Assembly (NCBI GenBank): GCA_947487895.1
Contig: CANKYF010000002.1
Span: forward strand, 372,001-436,000
Direction of reading: 5' to 3'
Length of the DNA stretch: 64,000 nt
Source of the DNA: an uncultured Flavobacteriaceae bacterium
GTDB taxonomy: Bacteria; Bacteroidota; Bacteroidia; Flavobacteriales; Flavobacteriaceae
Shown here: positions 52,529-61,897 of the stretch, in pieces
Layout: each line of letters opens with the position of its first letter
Position numbering within the stretch: the first letter of the stretch is position 1
Made by a program: the position numbers and the translations under genes
Notes under the pieces: generated by a model
What the model was told of the DNA's origin: nothing
Databases searched by the model: none
The model's input: only the letters and a program-made list of their open reading frames with translations

Positions 52529-53551
52529 ATGAAAAAAATAATTAGATTAATTCTAATATGCTTATTTACCATACATTATACTAATGCCCAAGACCTATCT
52601 TCTATTTATGAAAGGGTAAGTCCTGCCGTTGTTGCTATTTACACTCAAGAAAGCAATATAGCGACCTCTCAAAATAATGTTTCTCAGACAGTTACAAATT
52701 CTGGATTAGGCTCAGGGTTTATGATATCTAATAAACTAGTTGTAACAGCTGCTCATGTTGTAAAAGTACCTGATACTTTAGTTGTACAGTTTTCAGATGG
52801 AGAAACTATACCAGCTAAAGTAATTACTTCCTATGATAGTGCAGATATAGCTTTATTAGAATTATCAAGACAAAAAATAAATGCTACAGTTTTAAGGTTC
52901 GGCGATTCAGACCGAATGAAAGTTGGACAACGCGTGTTCATCATTGGTGTGCCTCTTGGTGTCGGTTTATCTCTATCTTCAGGTTACATTAGTGCTTTTA
53001 AAAAACAATTTTTAGGAAGAAATCCTTTTACTAATACAGAGTTTATTCAAACAGATGCTGCTATAAATCAAGGTAACTCTGGAGGTCCAATGTTTAACTT
53101 AGAAGGTGATGTTATAGGTATTGTAAGTCACATAAAATCACTATCTGGAGGTTCTGATGGTATTGGTTATGCTTCAACGTCTAATTTAGCTGCCAAACTC
53201 CTTTTAAATAATAAAATGCCTTGGTTTGGTGCTGAGTTATATTCCTTATCTGAAAAAGAAGCTAAACTGTTTAATCTGCCTCAAACAAGTGGTTTATTAG
53301 TGCAACGTATTGCTTCTGGGTCTTTGTTTGACAAAATGGGCGTAAAAGAAGGCGATACTGAGGTAACTGTTGGTAATAAAAAACTAATTTTGGGCGGTGA
53401 TATTATATTGGCTTTTAATGATATAAAGTACGAAGTTACAGACTACACCTTATTGAAAATTGCTGATTTTGCAAATAGCTTAGAAAAAAAACCAAAATTT
53501 GAACTAACAGTTTTACGTGAAGGAAAAATTATTACTTTGCAAAATAAGTAA
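52529..53551 (+). CDS. HtrA/DegP-like periplasmic serine protease
   Basis: A 340-residue S1C protease with a signal peptide (ends TNAQD). The catalytic triad is visible: His76 (TAAHVV), Asp106 (SADIALLEL) and Ser184 (GNSGGP). One C-terminal PDZ-like domain follows (SGLLVQRIASGSLFDKMGVKEGD). It is shorter than DegP, which has two PDZ domains. It is probably involved in envelope protein quality control; two outer-membrane protein genes follow on the same strand. Confidence 0.92.
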   Translation: MKKIIRLILICLFTIHYTNAQDLSSIYERVSPAVVAIYTQESNIATSQNNVSQTVTNSGLGSGFMISNKLVVTAAHVVKVPDTLVVQFSDGETIPAKVITSYDSADIALLELSRQKINATVLRFGDSDRMKVGQRVFIIGVPLGVGLSLSSGYISAFKKQFLGRNPFTNTEFIQTDAAINQGNSGGPMFNLEGDVIGIVSHIKSLSGGSDGIGYASTSNLAAKLLLNNKMPWFGAELYSLSEKEAKLFNLPQTSGLLVQRIASGSLFDKMGVKEGDTEVTVGNKKLILGGDIILAFNDIKYEVTDYTLLKIADFANSLEKKPKFELTVLREGKIITLQNK

Positions 53552-53572
53552 GGATTAATTAATTTTAATAAT

Positions 53573-54244
53573 TTGAAAAAAACAAGACATAATGTATTTA
53601 TAGTCGTAGCTATTTTTATAATCTGTAATATATCTGCGCAGACTACCGATAGTTTAGAAACAGCTTTTAGAAAAGGACGGTTTCTTACGGGTTTATCAGG
53701 GAGTATTAGTTCTACTACAACAGATGCAGGTAACTTAAATTCAAAAGCTACCTCTAATAATTTTGGTATAAACATACAAAGTGGAAAGTTCTTCAAAAAT
53801 CGTCTTTTAATTGGAGGTATATTTCAAGCCAATAAAATCAGTAATTCTGGCGCTTTTACAAAAACAACTGAAACATTTTATATAGGCCCATTTTCTAATT
53901 ATTATTTTATGGATAATAAAACGGGGTCTTTATTTACTAGTTTATCATTAGGCTATGTTAGGTATAAAGACAAAACAGAGCTAGAGGGAATTGAGCCTTT
54001 AATAAATCAAGCTACACAGCAACTTTCTGAAGGTGGTGGTTTAGGGAGTATCATAGGTTTTGGCTATTCATATACTATAAACGATTTTATAGCTTTTGAT
54101 TTAGGTGTGAATGTGAACTTATTTTGGGTTGACATAGAACAAAAGTTACTACCAAACCAAACAATAACAAATACTAGTATTTCTTCGAATGATGTTTCTT
54201 TTTCTTTTGGATTTAACGTTATATTGGATGATTTCTTTTTTTAG
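53573..54244 (+). CDS. Outer-membrane beta-barrel protein
   Basis: 223 residues with a signal peptide (ends NISAQTT) and alternating strands typical of a small barrel (LLIGGIFQANKI, FYIGPFSNYYF, GSLFTSLSLGYVRY), ending in aromatic residues. The start is a TTG (53,573), needed to keep the signal peptide; no ATG serves. The next gene starts at the base after its stop. Confidence 0.78.
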   Translation: MKKTRHNVFIVVAIFIICNISAQTTDSLETAFRKGRFLTGLSGSISSTTTDAGNLNSKATSNNFGINIQSGKFFKNRLLIGGIFQANKISNSGAFTKTTETFYIGPFSNYYFMDNKTGSLFTSLSLGYVRYKDKTELEGIEPLINQATQQLSEGGGLGSIIGFGYSYTINDFIAFDLGVNVNLFWVDIEQKLLPNQTITNTSISSNDVSFSFGFNVILDDFFF

Positions 54245-55360
54245 ATGAAAAAAACAACCCTATACATCCTTTTAATATTCTTTTCTTTTACTGCGCTAGC
54301 GCAACGAAAAGATGAAAACAATCTCGTTAAAATAGATACTATTTCAACTACAAAAAACTATCAACTTATAGCAATACCTATTGCGTTTTATACACCTGAA
54401 ACGGGTTTTGGATTTGGAGGAGGTGGACAACTTTTCTTTCTAAATAAAAAAAACACATTTAAAAACAGATTATCCAACGTTCTTTTTAGCGGTATATATA
54501 CATTGAACAAACAGATTATGTTTGAAATTACGCCTCAAATTTATTTTGGCTCAGGAAACTATTTTATTGATGCACATTATTTATTAGAAGTGTATCCCAA
54601 TCTATTTTGGGGCATTGGAAACAATACATCAGACGAAAATGAAGAAGTGTATAATCAAACAACTCACGCGCTTAGTATTTCGTTTTTAAAACGTCTACCT
54701 CCCGATCTTAATTTTGGTTTTCAATTTGTATTTAAAAATCATGAAGTAACAGAAATTGCTGAAGGAGGTATTTTAGACACACAAAATGTAATAGGAAGCA
54801 AACGTACTGTAGTTGCTGGATTAGGAGCTGTTTTTAATTATGATACTAGAGATAATACAGGTTCACCAAACAAAGGATTTTACTATCAGGCAAAAGCACA
54901 GTTTTCTAGCGAGCTTTTTGGTGCAACTTCTGGTTTTAATAAATTTATTTTAGACTTAAGAGAATATCAACCTTTAAGTAGCCGTAGTCTTTTAGCTTTT
55001 CAATTATATATAGAAAATAATTATGGTGATGTACCTTTTCAAGCTTTAGCAAGTTATGGAGGTGGTAATCGTGCTAGGGGTTACTTTTTTGGTCGCTTTC
55101 TTGATAAACAAATGTATGTCTCTCAAATAGAATATCGCTGGCGATTTAAACCTAGATGGACAATAAATGCATTTGGTTTGTTTGGAGAAGTAGCTGAAAA
55201 ACCTGAAGACTTTTTTAGCATTAATAATCTAAAACCTTCTTTTGGGTTTGGAACTAGATATAAAATATTTAAAGACAAAGACACCTGGCTACGCTTTGAC
55301 ATAGGCTCTGGTATCGATGGTAATTCTGGCATTTATTTTGGTATAAATGAAGCGTTTTAA
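54245..55360 (+). CDS. BamA/TamA-type surface antigen (Omp85 barrel)
   Basis: A 371-residue outer-membrane protein with a signal peptide (ends ALAQR) directly followed by an Omp85-like barrel without POTRA domains: YTPETGFGFGGGGQLFF, YDTRDNTGSPNKGFYYQ and GGGNRARGYFFGRFLD. Proteins of this short type are common in Bacteroidota; their cargo is unknown. It is translated directly after the preceding barrel gene (zero gap). Confidence 0.85.
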   Translation: MKKTTLYILLIFFSFTALAQRKDENNLVKIDTISTTKNYQLIAIPIAFYTPETGFGFGGGGQLFFLNKKNTFKNRLSNVLFSGIYTLNKQIMFEITPQIYFGSGNYFIDAHYLLEVYPNLFWGIGNNTSDENEEVYNQTTHALSISFLKRLPPDLNFGFQFVFKNHEVTEIAEGGILDTQNVIGSKRTVVAGLGAVFNYDTRDNTGSPNKGFYYQAKAQFSSELFGATSGFNKFILDLREYQPLSSRSLLAFQLYIENNYGDVPFQALASYGGGNRARGYFFGRFLDKQMYVSQIEYRWRFKPRWTINAFGLFGEVAEKPEDFFSINNLKPSFGFGTRYKIFKDKDTWLRFDIGSGIDGNSGIYFGINEAF

Positions 55361-55385
55361 ATAGAAGATTACAGTCCTTTTAAAA

Positions 55386-55811
55386 TTACATCATTATATT
55401 TTTGATACCGTCTTTATAGCCCTCTAATGTTAACACATTGTTTGCAGTAAACATGTCTAGAGATTTACCAACTACATATTTAATATTGCTTGGGTCAAAT
55501 CCAATAGCAATGCCCATTCTACATAACCATTTTTCTTTCATCAATTTTGATATGGCATCATCTTCATGTAAAATTTGCGTTATTCTATACAAACTTTCTA
55601 AACGCTGACTATATAAGTAAGGCGCTTTTATTTCATATTCCATATACATATTGTCATCATTCAACTCAAAATATTCCGAGCTTGTAACTCCTAATTTTTT
55701 GCCAAAATGTTGTAAAAACGACTTTTCCTCATCAGTAGCATCATTATCTCTTAAGGTAATTTTCATAATGGAGGCAAAAGCCTCAAAATAAGTACTTCTT
55801 GCATTGCTCAT
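55386..55811 (-). CDS. TerB-like small cytoplasmic protein
   Basis: 141 residues, all helical with no signal peptide. The segment FEAFASIMKITLRDNDATDEEKSFLQHFGKKLGV has the spacing of TerB/DjlA-N-type domains, with an acidic metal-site-like DNDATDEE. I am moderately sure of the fold and not of the function. It is downstream of two envelope-protein genes on the same strand (9-bp gap). Confidence 0.55.
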   Translation of the reverse strand: MSNARSTYFEAFASIMKITLRDNDATDEEKSFLQHFGKKLGVTSSEYFELNDDNMYMEYEIKAPYLYSQRLESLYRITQILHEDDAISKLMKEKWLCRMGIAIGFDPSNIKYVVGKSLDMFTANNVLTLEGYKDGIKNIMM

Positions 55812-55819
55812 ATCTAAAC

Positions 55820-56251
55820 TTATTTTTTTTGATTAAATAAACTTGTTTTTCTACTTACACTATATATTATTCTATTAAAAGTTTCAAGATGAATAACATA
55901 TTGTTCTGGTGTTAATAATATCTTCATTTTTTCATTCATTTTAAAATGCAAAATATTAAATTTCTCTAAAATTTCTGCTTGTGTGTAGTCTTTATCCTTA
56001 TCATCAAGTCTAGACATACTATGGGTATAAAATAATAAAGTGCTATAATATTCGTCCCTTTCTTCTTCAGATAATTTCATTTTATCTACTTCTTCTGCAT
56101 AGAAGTCTTGTAAATTATCTTTTTCTTCTGGAGTATAAAGCTCAACTTTATTCTTTTCTCTTTCTTTCTGTTTTTGAGTTTTCTTTTGGGAAAATCCATT
56201 TATAGTTACTAAAATTAAGCTAAGTAATAGGATTGATTTAAGTGGGTTCAT
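55820..56251 (-). CDS. Small periplasmic helical protein
   Basis: 143 residues with a signal peptide (ends GFSQK), then highly charged helices, with MKILLTPEQYVIHLETF near residue 120. This LTPEQ motif recalls the LTxxQ repeat of Spy/CpxP-type periplasmic chaperones, but only one copy is visible. It has a 6-bp gap to the upstream lipoprotein gene. Confidence 0.6.
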   Translation of the reverse strand: MNPLKSILLLSLILVTINGFSQKKTQKQKEREKNKVELYTPEEKDNLQDFYAEEVDKMKLSEEERDEYYSTLLFYTHSMSRLDDKDKDYTQAEILEKFNILHFKMNEKMKILLTPEQYVIHLETFNRIIYSVSRKTSLFNQKK

Positions 56252-56257
56252 GATTTA

Positions 56258-56935
56258 TTATTTAAATTGTTTTGATATCAATGTTGTGAATTTATTTAAT
56301 ACTTTTTTTCCTGATGAAGGATCAGTTGCTTCTATTTCGAATACACCCACTAATTGTTCCTTTTTTGCCAAAGCTAAATCATAAACAACAGCTTCAAGAA
56401 CATAAGTAGTTGAGGATAGTTTAGTCCCTAAATCTTGATTATCATTATATACAGGCTTTAGACCTTTGCTTATATATTCTATGGAATGTACACTATAATA
56501 ATCGGTAAAACTAATACCATATCTACCAATATTAGCTGTAGAAATGTAATTATTAGAATTGCTTTGAGATTGAGATTCTTCAATTTTTGTGTCTTTTAGT
56601 GCAGTTAATATAATTGCATTAATGCCTTTAGATTTAAAATTTTTAACGATGGCATCAATCTCTTCCTCACTTCTATTTTTATTTTCTTTTAAATCAGGAA
56701 ATAGTTCACATGCAGCAACGGCGTTGACACCTTCTTCCTTTAATTTTGAAGCCATAGCGTTTTCATAAGAAGTTCTTACATCCATATCATTGTCTCTTGA
56801 CACAACTAAAATTTTTCTAGTTTTCGTGGTATCGAAATTTTCAGAATTCCATGAATTTGCAAGCTTTACTGATACACAATTAGTCACAAATATCACTAAA
56901 ACTAATAATAGGGTTATTTTTTTTATTCCTTTCAA
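56258..56935 (-). CDS. Envelope lipoprotein, paralogue of 45,714-46,367
   Basis: A 225-residue lipoprotein (FVTNC lipobox). NSWNSENFD, RKILVVSRDNDMDVRTSYE and GINAIILTALKDTKIEE align with the lipoprotein at 45,714-46,367. The start is a TTG at 56,935, required for the signal peptide. It heads a minus-strand group with the charged periplasmic protein and the TerB-like protein. No TTCACYT array is seen upstream, so its control differs from its paralogue. Confidence 0.75.
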   Translation of the reverse strand: MKGIKKITLLLVLVIFVTNCVSVKLANSWNSENFDTTKTRKILVVSRDNDMDVRTSYENAMASKLKEEGVNAVAACELFPDLKENKNRSEEEIDAIVKNFKSKGINAIILTALKDTKIEESQSQSNSNNYISTANIGRYGISFTDYYSVHSIEYISKGLKPVYNDNQDLGTKLSSTTYVLEAVVYDLALAKKEQLVGVFEIEATDPSSGKKVLNKFTTLISKQFK

Positions 56936-57017
56936 ATCTTTTAAATTATGGGTTATTTTTTTACAAGATACATCTATTTTAAAATTTATTAATCGTTAGA
57001 AATTACATTTTTATAAA

Positions 57018-57671
57018 TTACTTTGACGATTGATTAATGTACTTTCCAACAACAATCGCAGTTATAACAACCAAATAAATCTGCCCCATTAAACCAATTA
57101 AAATAGCTGCTTTATGCGCTAATGTACTTATGGGTAAAATATCGCCATATCCGATAGTTAATAAAGTGATATAGCTGTAATACATTAAGTTTTCTGTAAT
57201 TGAAATACCTTCTATTAAGCCTGAAAACGAATTGGGGTATGCCATTTCAATACTTAGACAAATAAAAAAACCGATTAAACCCAATGAAATATAGCCGCTT
57301 ACCAAACCAAAAATCACATTTTTACTTACCTTTTTTGCTTGCCAAACCTGTTTTATAATCTCTTTAGTAACAACAATGTAAAACAAAAAATAGGTTAACA
57401 TTTTGATAAGACCAACTGTAGCTTCATTAGTTGTTTTTATTAAATCTGAGCCTAATAAAAAAGTACCGATGACCAGTAAGGCAACCAAAAACCACATGGT
57501 TTTCCTTTGCTTTAATAAAAGTACTATACCAGCCAATAGATTTAATAAAAATAGCACAGGTGATAGAAATGTTTCAAAGACCATAGATGGTACAATGAGT
57601 GACCCAAACAAAATAGCTATCTGACTAAAAAAGAAAATCTCAAAACGGTATGGATATAAGCGCTTTGACAT
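57018..57671 (-). CDS. Potassium-type ion channel (TIGYGD filter)
   Basis: A 217-residue membrane protein: four N-terminal helices (about 12-120), then an ion-channel unit of helix, pore loop and helix (about 125-205). The selectivity filter is TIGYGD, the potassium-channel signature. There is no cytoplasmic RCK domain. Its ATG lies one base from the RND pump stop, so it is the fourth gene of the efflux operon, an unusual partner. Confidence 0.88.
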   Translation of the reverse strand: MSKRLYPYRFEIFFFSQIAILFGSLIVPSMVFETFLSPVLFLLNLLAGIVLLLKQRKTMWFLVALLVIGTFLLGSDLIKTTNEATVGLIKMLTYFLFYIVVTKEIIKQVWQAKKVSKNVIFGLVSGYISLGLIGFFICLSIEMAYPNSFSGLIEGISITENLMYYSYITLLTIGYGDILPISTLAHKAAILIGLMGQIYLVVITAIVVGKYINQSSK

Positions 57672-57672
57672 T

Positions 57673-60600
57673 TTAATCTAAAAGTTGTTCATTAAACTCA
57701 TAACCTTTATAATTTACCTTATACATCACACTATAAAATGCTGGAATAAATAGCAATGTAATTACAGTTCCAAATAATAAACCAACCATAATAGTTACTG
57801 CCATAGGTTCCCACATTTCACCTCCACCAAGATATAAAGGCACTAAACCTAAAACGGTGGTAAAAGTGGCTAACAAAATAGGTCTAAAACGTTGTAAACA
57901 TGCTGCTATTATAGCATCTTGTGGTTTACGTTTTAATTCCGATTCTTCAATTTCAATCCTATCCACGAGTACTATCGCATTATTAATAACAATACCTGCT
58001 AATGAAATAACGCCTAAAAACGCCATAAACCCAAAAGGCACACCGAATAGTAAAAGTCCTAAAACCATCCCAATAACTCCCAACGGAATGGTGCAAACAA
58101 TCATCACCATTTTTCTAAATGAATTAAACTGTATGATTAATAGCATGACAATTATAAAAGCTGAAAGTGGTAAATACTTTGCTACAGCACCCATATTTTC
58201 TGCTGAACTTTTTGCATCTCCTCCTAATTCATAAGTGTAGTCTTTACCCCAAATTTCTTTCTGCTCATCAAGCCAAGGTGTAATGGCTTGTGTTACTTCG
58301 GAAGCATTACCCGTTGTTGTTAATTCACTTGATACTTTAATTGTTCTGGTTAAATCAACACGTTTTATTTTTGAATACTGCCATTGAGGAATTATAGATG
58401 CTACTTGAAGTAAAGGCACACTTTTTCCTGAACTTTGTGCATATATATTTAAGCTTTCTAATGACGATAAGGATTGCTGTTTATTTTGATTACTCTTCAT
58501 TACAATAGGGATAGATTTATCACCTTCGCGATATTCCCCTGCTTGAAAACCATCTAAAACAGTTTGTAAAGAGGTAGCAATATCTTGATTGGTAACCCCC
58601 GCTGTTTGCGCTTTATTAGGGTCTATATCTATAACAAACTTTTTCCCTTTAGGACCCCAATCATCTTTAATATTTTTTGTACCAGAAATGGTAAACAATT
58701 TCGCTTTAATGGCTTCGGAGATACTTGCTAATTTATCGGGGTCATCTCCTGACACTTCAATTTCAACAGGTGTTCCACCTCCACCTGAACCTAGCAAACC
58801 AACTTTAATATCGGCATTAGGAAAGTTTTCAAAACTGAAGGCATCCAATTTTTCAATCATATCATTATTTACTAAAAACGATGATGTATTAATTAATATA
58901 TGTGCGTAGTTTGAATTTGCTTCATCTGCATTATACCCCAAATCGTAAGCTGAAGGACCTTCACCAATGTAAGCTGACCAATCTACAATACCATTTGGTT
59001 TATCTTCTGTAACTTTCAGCTCTTTCTGCATAAAGTCTTCAAGTGCTAAAACCACAGATGTTGTATTCTCAATTTTAGTATTCTCTGGTAAATTGATATC
59101 AACCGTTATCATATTACGGTCACTATCTGGGAAGAATACAAAGCCTAAAAGCCCAAATCCGAAAATGGATAAAAAGAACATAAAAACAATAAGAACTAAA
59201 ACCGATTTTTTCCAATTAAGAGCTAATAAAATTAAATTTTTATACTTGAGTTTTAAGCCATTAATGAGTCTATCTAAGAAGCTTACTTTTCCTGCTTCCT
59301 TTGGTTTTACTTTTAGGAAAAAGACACAAAATAGTGTAATGATACTCAATGCGATAATCCATGACGATAAAAGCGCAATAGTAATTACCACGAAAATAGG
59401 CCCCATAATATCTCCCATCACAGATTCTGCCATAAAGAATGCTAAAAAGGCCGCAGATGTTGTTAATGTTGAAATTAATAATGGTGTAAATAATTCTGAG
59501 CATGAATCAATGGCAGCTTTCTTAACGGGAATACCTGCTTCCATTTTTACCATGACCGATTCTGCAACAACTATGGCATTATCTACCATCATTCCCAAAG
59601 CCATAATTAAAGCGGCTAACGAAATTTGATTCAGCCCCACATCTATTAACCCCATAACCATCAATGTTGTTATGGTAACTATTGGAATTAAACTTGCGAT
59701 AACCAATCCTGTTCTTAGTCCTAAAAAGAAAAGCATGACAGCTAAAACGATAGCAATAGCCTGTAATAGGTTGCCAATAAAATCACTAATCTTTAAGTCG
59801 ATGTATTTATCAATGGATGCTAAACGAGATACTTCTAAACCAACTGGTAATTTATCTTGCCACTCCCCAAGTAACACATCAATTTCCTCACCTAACTTAA
59901 TGATATTGGCACCTTCTTTTAAAGATACATGTAATGAAATAGCATCCATTCCATTAATACGTACTTTTTGTTTTGGCGGATTGATATACCCTTTTTTTAC
60001 TGTAGTAATGTCTTCAAGAGCTATAACTTGTCCATTTTCTCCAACAGGGATTAACATCTCCTGTATGGACTTTAAATCATTGAAATTCCCTGTGGGCTCC
60101 AAAATAATACGTTCCGCTTCAACATTAATTGTTCCTCCAGAACTAAGTATATTAGTACTGCCTATAATGTTTTTTAATCTGCTCGATGTTAATCCGTAGG
60201 TTTTTAATTTGGTGTTTTCAAACTCAACAAAAACACGTTCTTCCTGAGCACCATTCAATTCAACTTTAGCAGCATCTTCAAGTTTTATTAAATCATCTCT
60301 CAAGTCATCTGCATAATCTTTCATTTCTGTATAGTCATAACCATCAGAAATTAAACCAACAGCAATACCAAATACTTCACCAATACCATCATCCTGTAAT
60401 TGAGGGCTCACATTACTTGGTAAGCCCTGAATGGTGCTTAACTTTCTGCGAAGTCTATCCCAAACAGGTTGTAGTTCTTCTGGCTTAACTTCCATTTTAA
60501 GTTCTACCTGAACGACCGAAAGTCCTGTACGAGATGTACTTTTTACTACTTTTAATTCGGGTAATTCCTGTGCTACTTTTTCAATTTTATCACTAACTAA

Positions 60601-60783
60601 TTCTTCAACACGTTCTGGACTTGCCCCAGGGAAAGATGATACAATTGATGCTACTCGTATGGTATAAGGTGGCATACTATCTCTCGACAATGAGGCATAA
60701 AACAACATACCCATCACCATAACTACAGCCAAAATACTTAATACAACACGATTACGATTTATTGAAAATTCAGTAAGATTCAT
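57673..60783 (-). CDS. RND-family efflux pump (AcrB/HAE1-like)
   Basis: A 1,036-residue inner-membrane pump with twelve helices in two halves, each with a large periplasmic loop. It starts MNLTEFSINRNRVVLSIL. In helix 4, GMMVDNAIVVAES replaces the AcrB Asp-Asp pair with Asp-Asn, as seen in many Bacteroidota members, so the proton relay may rely on one Asp. The gene sits between the adaptor (19 bp upstream) and the ion channel. Substrates cannot be deduced. Confidence 0.92.
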   Translation of the reverse strand: MNLTEFSINRNRVVLSILAVVMVMGMLFYASLSRDSMPPYTIRVASIVSSFPGASPERVEELVSDKIEKVAQELPELKVVKSTSRTGLSVVQVELKMEVKPEELQPVWDRLRRKLSTIQGLPSNVSPQLQDDGIGEVFGIAVGLISDGYDYTEMKDYADDLRDDLIKLEDAAKVELNGAQEERVFVEFENTKLKTYGLTSSRLKNIIGSTNILSSGGTINVEAERIILEPTGNFNDLKSIQEMLIPVGENGQVIALEDITTVKKGYINPPKQKVRINGMDAISLHVSLKEGANIIKLGEEIDVLLGEWQDKLPVGLEVSRLASIDKYIDLKISDFIGNLLQAIAIVLAVMLFFLGLRTGLVIASLIPIVTITTLMVMGLIDVGLNQISLAALIMALGMMVDNAIVVAESVMVKMEAGIPVKKAAIDSCSELFTPLLISTLTTSAAFLAFFMAESVMGDIMGPIFVVITIALLSSWIIALSIITLFCVFFLKVKPKEAGKVSFLDRLINGLKLKYKNLILLALNWKKSVLVLIVFMFFLSIFGFGLLGFVFFPDSDRNMITVDINLPENTKIENTTSVVLALEDFMQKELKVTEDKPNGIVDWSAYIGEGPSAYDLGYNADEANSNYAHILINTSSFLVNNDMIEKLDAFSFENFPNADIKVGLLGSGGGGTPVEIEVSGDDPDKLASISEAIKAKLFTISGTKNIKDDWGPKGKKFVIDIDPNKAQTAGVTNQDIATSLQTVLDGFQAGEYREGDKSIPIVMKSNQNKQQSLSSLESLNIYAQSSGKSVPLLQVASIIPQWQYSKIKRVDLTRTIKVSSELTTTGNASEVTQAITPWLDEQKEIWGKDYTYELGGDAKSSAENMGAVAKYLPLSAFIIVMLLIIQFNSFRKMVMIVCTIPLGVIGMVLGLLLFGVPFGFMAFLGVISLAGIVINNAIVLVDRIEIEESELKRKPQDAIIAACLQRFRPILLATFTTVLGLVPLYLGGGEMWEPMAVTIMVGLLFGTVITLLFIPAFYSVMYKVNYKGYEFNEQLLD

Positions 60784-60802
60784 AAGGTTAATTTTTTAGT
60801 TA

Positions 60803-61891
60803 TTATAATCTTACTTTTTGTCCATCTAACAAGGTCTGCAAGCCAGCAGTAGCTATTTTATCGCCAGAATTTAAACCTTTTTTTACTTCAAATCCAGATG
60901 GTGTTAATTCACCAATTTCAATTTGTTGTTTTTTTACAGTTCCCGTTATCCCATCGCTTGATTCTACTATAAATACAAAATTACCGTTACCATCTTCTCC
61001 TACAGACTTAACAGGAACTACCAATGTATCATTTGCAATACTTTCATCTTGCTCAAAATCAAAAATGACATTTGTTGCCATGCCTGATTTAATTTCTGGA
61101 ATAGGGTTAATTATTGCAACTGCTGTAATATATGTAGACGAATTGGGGTCTATACTTGGTGACACTTCAAAAACTCTACCTTCAAAAACTTTGCCCTCAA
61201 TAGCCGAGAACTCAATCTTGGTAGGCATATCTACTTTCACTTTATTAATGACTGCTTCTGGCAAACCAACCTCTACCTTCATACCTTTACCTGCATTTAA
61301 TTCTGCAAATTGATGTCCTGCTGAAACTTGCTCATTAACTGCGCCATCTGTCCAAACGATTACACCATCTTTTGGAGCTTTAATGATACCATAACTTAAT
61401 TGCGTAGCTTGTATACTTTTATTTCGCTTTGCAGATTCAAATTGGTCTAAAGCAGATTGATAGGAGTTTTTTGCTTGTTCATAGTCACTCAATGAATTAC
61501 TTCCTTTTTCATATAGTGATTTAATCCTATCTAAACTCGACTTAGCAGTATTCATGGCAGATTTAGCGGCATTTAAGGATGAAACAGATTGCTCATAAGC
61601 TAAGTTTGCCTCAACATTATCCAACCTTGCAATAATAGCTCCTTTTTTAACCTGTGCACCTTTCCAATGGTTTACTTTAGTAATGATTCCACCACTTCTA
61701 AAACTTAATCCAATGGCGTTACTAGATTTTGCTGTTCCGCTATATGTTCTTGTGCCTTGAATATTTGGAGTTCCAACAACTTCATATTTAACAGGTCTCA
61801 ATACTTCTTCTTTAACCTCTACTTTATCCTTGCAGGAAGAAAGGTTTATAACTAAAGCTAAAATTGACAATTTATATATGTGTAATTTCAT
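60803..61891 (-). CDS. RND efflux periplasmic adaptor lipoprotein
   Basis: A 362-residue membrane-fusion protein (LSSC lipobox, near residue 20). It has a barrel-sandwich half (KGAIIARLDNVEANL), a coiled-coil hairpin (about 95-165), the second lipoyl half (GIIKAPKDGVIVWTDGAVNE) and a beta-barrel with C-terminal domain. It joins the RND pump to the TolC-type protein encoded just upstream (6-bp gap). Confidence 0.92.
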   Translation of the reverse strand: MKLHIYKLSILALVINLSSCKDKVEVKEEVLRPVKYEVVGTPNIQGTRTYSGTAKSSNAIGLSFRSGGIITKVNHWKGAQVKKGAIIARLDNVEANLAYEQSVSSLNAAKSAMNTAKSSLDRIKSLYEKGSNSLSDYEQAKNSYQSALDQFESAKRNKSIQATQLSYGIIKAPKDGVIVWTDGAVNEQVSAGHQFAELNAGKGMKVEVGLPEAVINKVKVDMPTKIEFSAIEGKVFEGRVFEVSPSIDPNSSTYITAVAIINPIPEIKSGMATNVIFDFEQDESIANDTLVVPVKSVGEDGNGNFVFIVESSDGITGTVKKQQIEIGELTPSGFEVKKGLNSGDKIATAGLQTLLDGQKVRL

Positions 61892-61897
61892 AATGGG

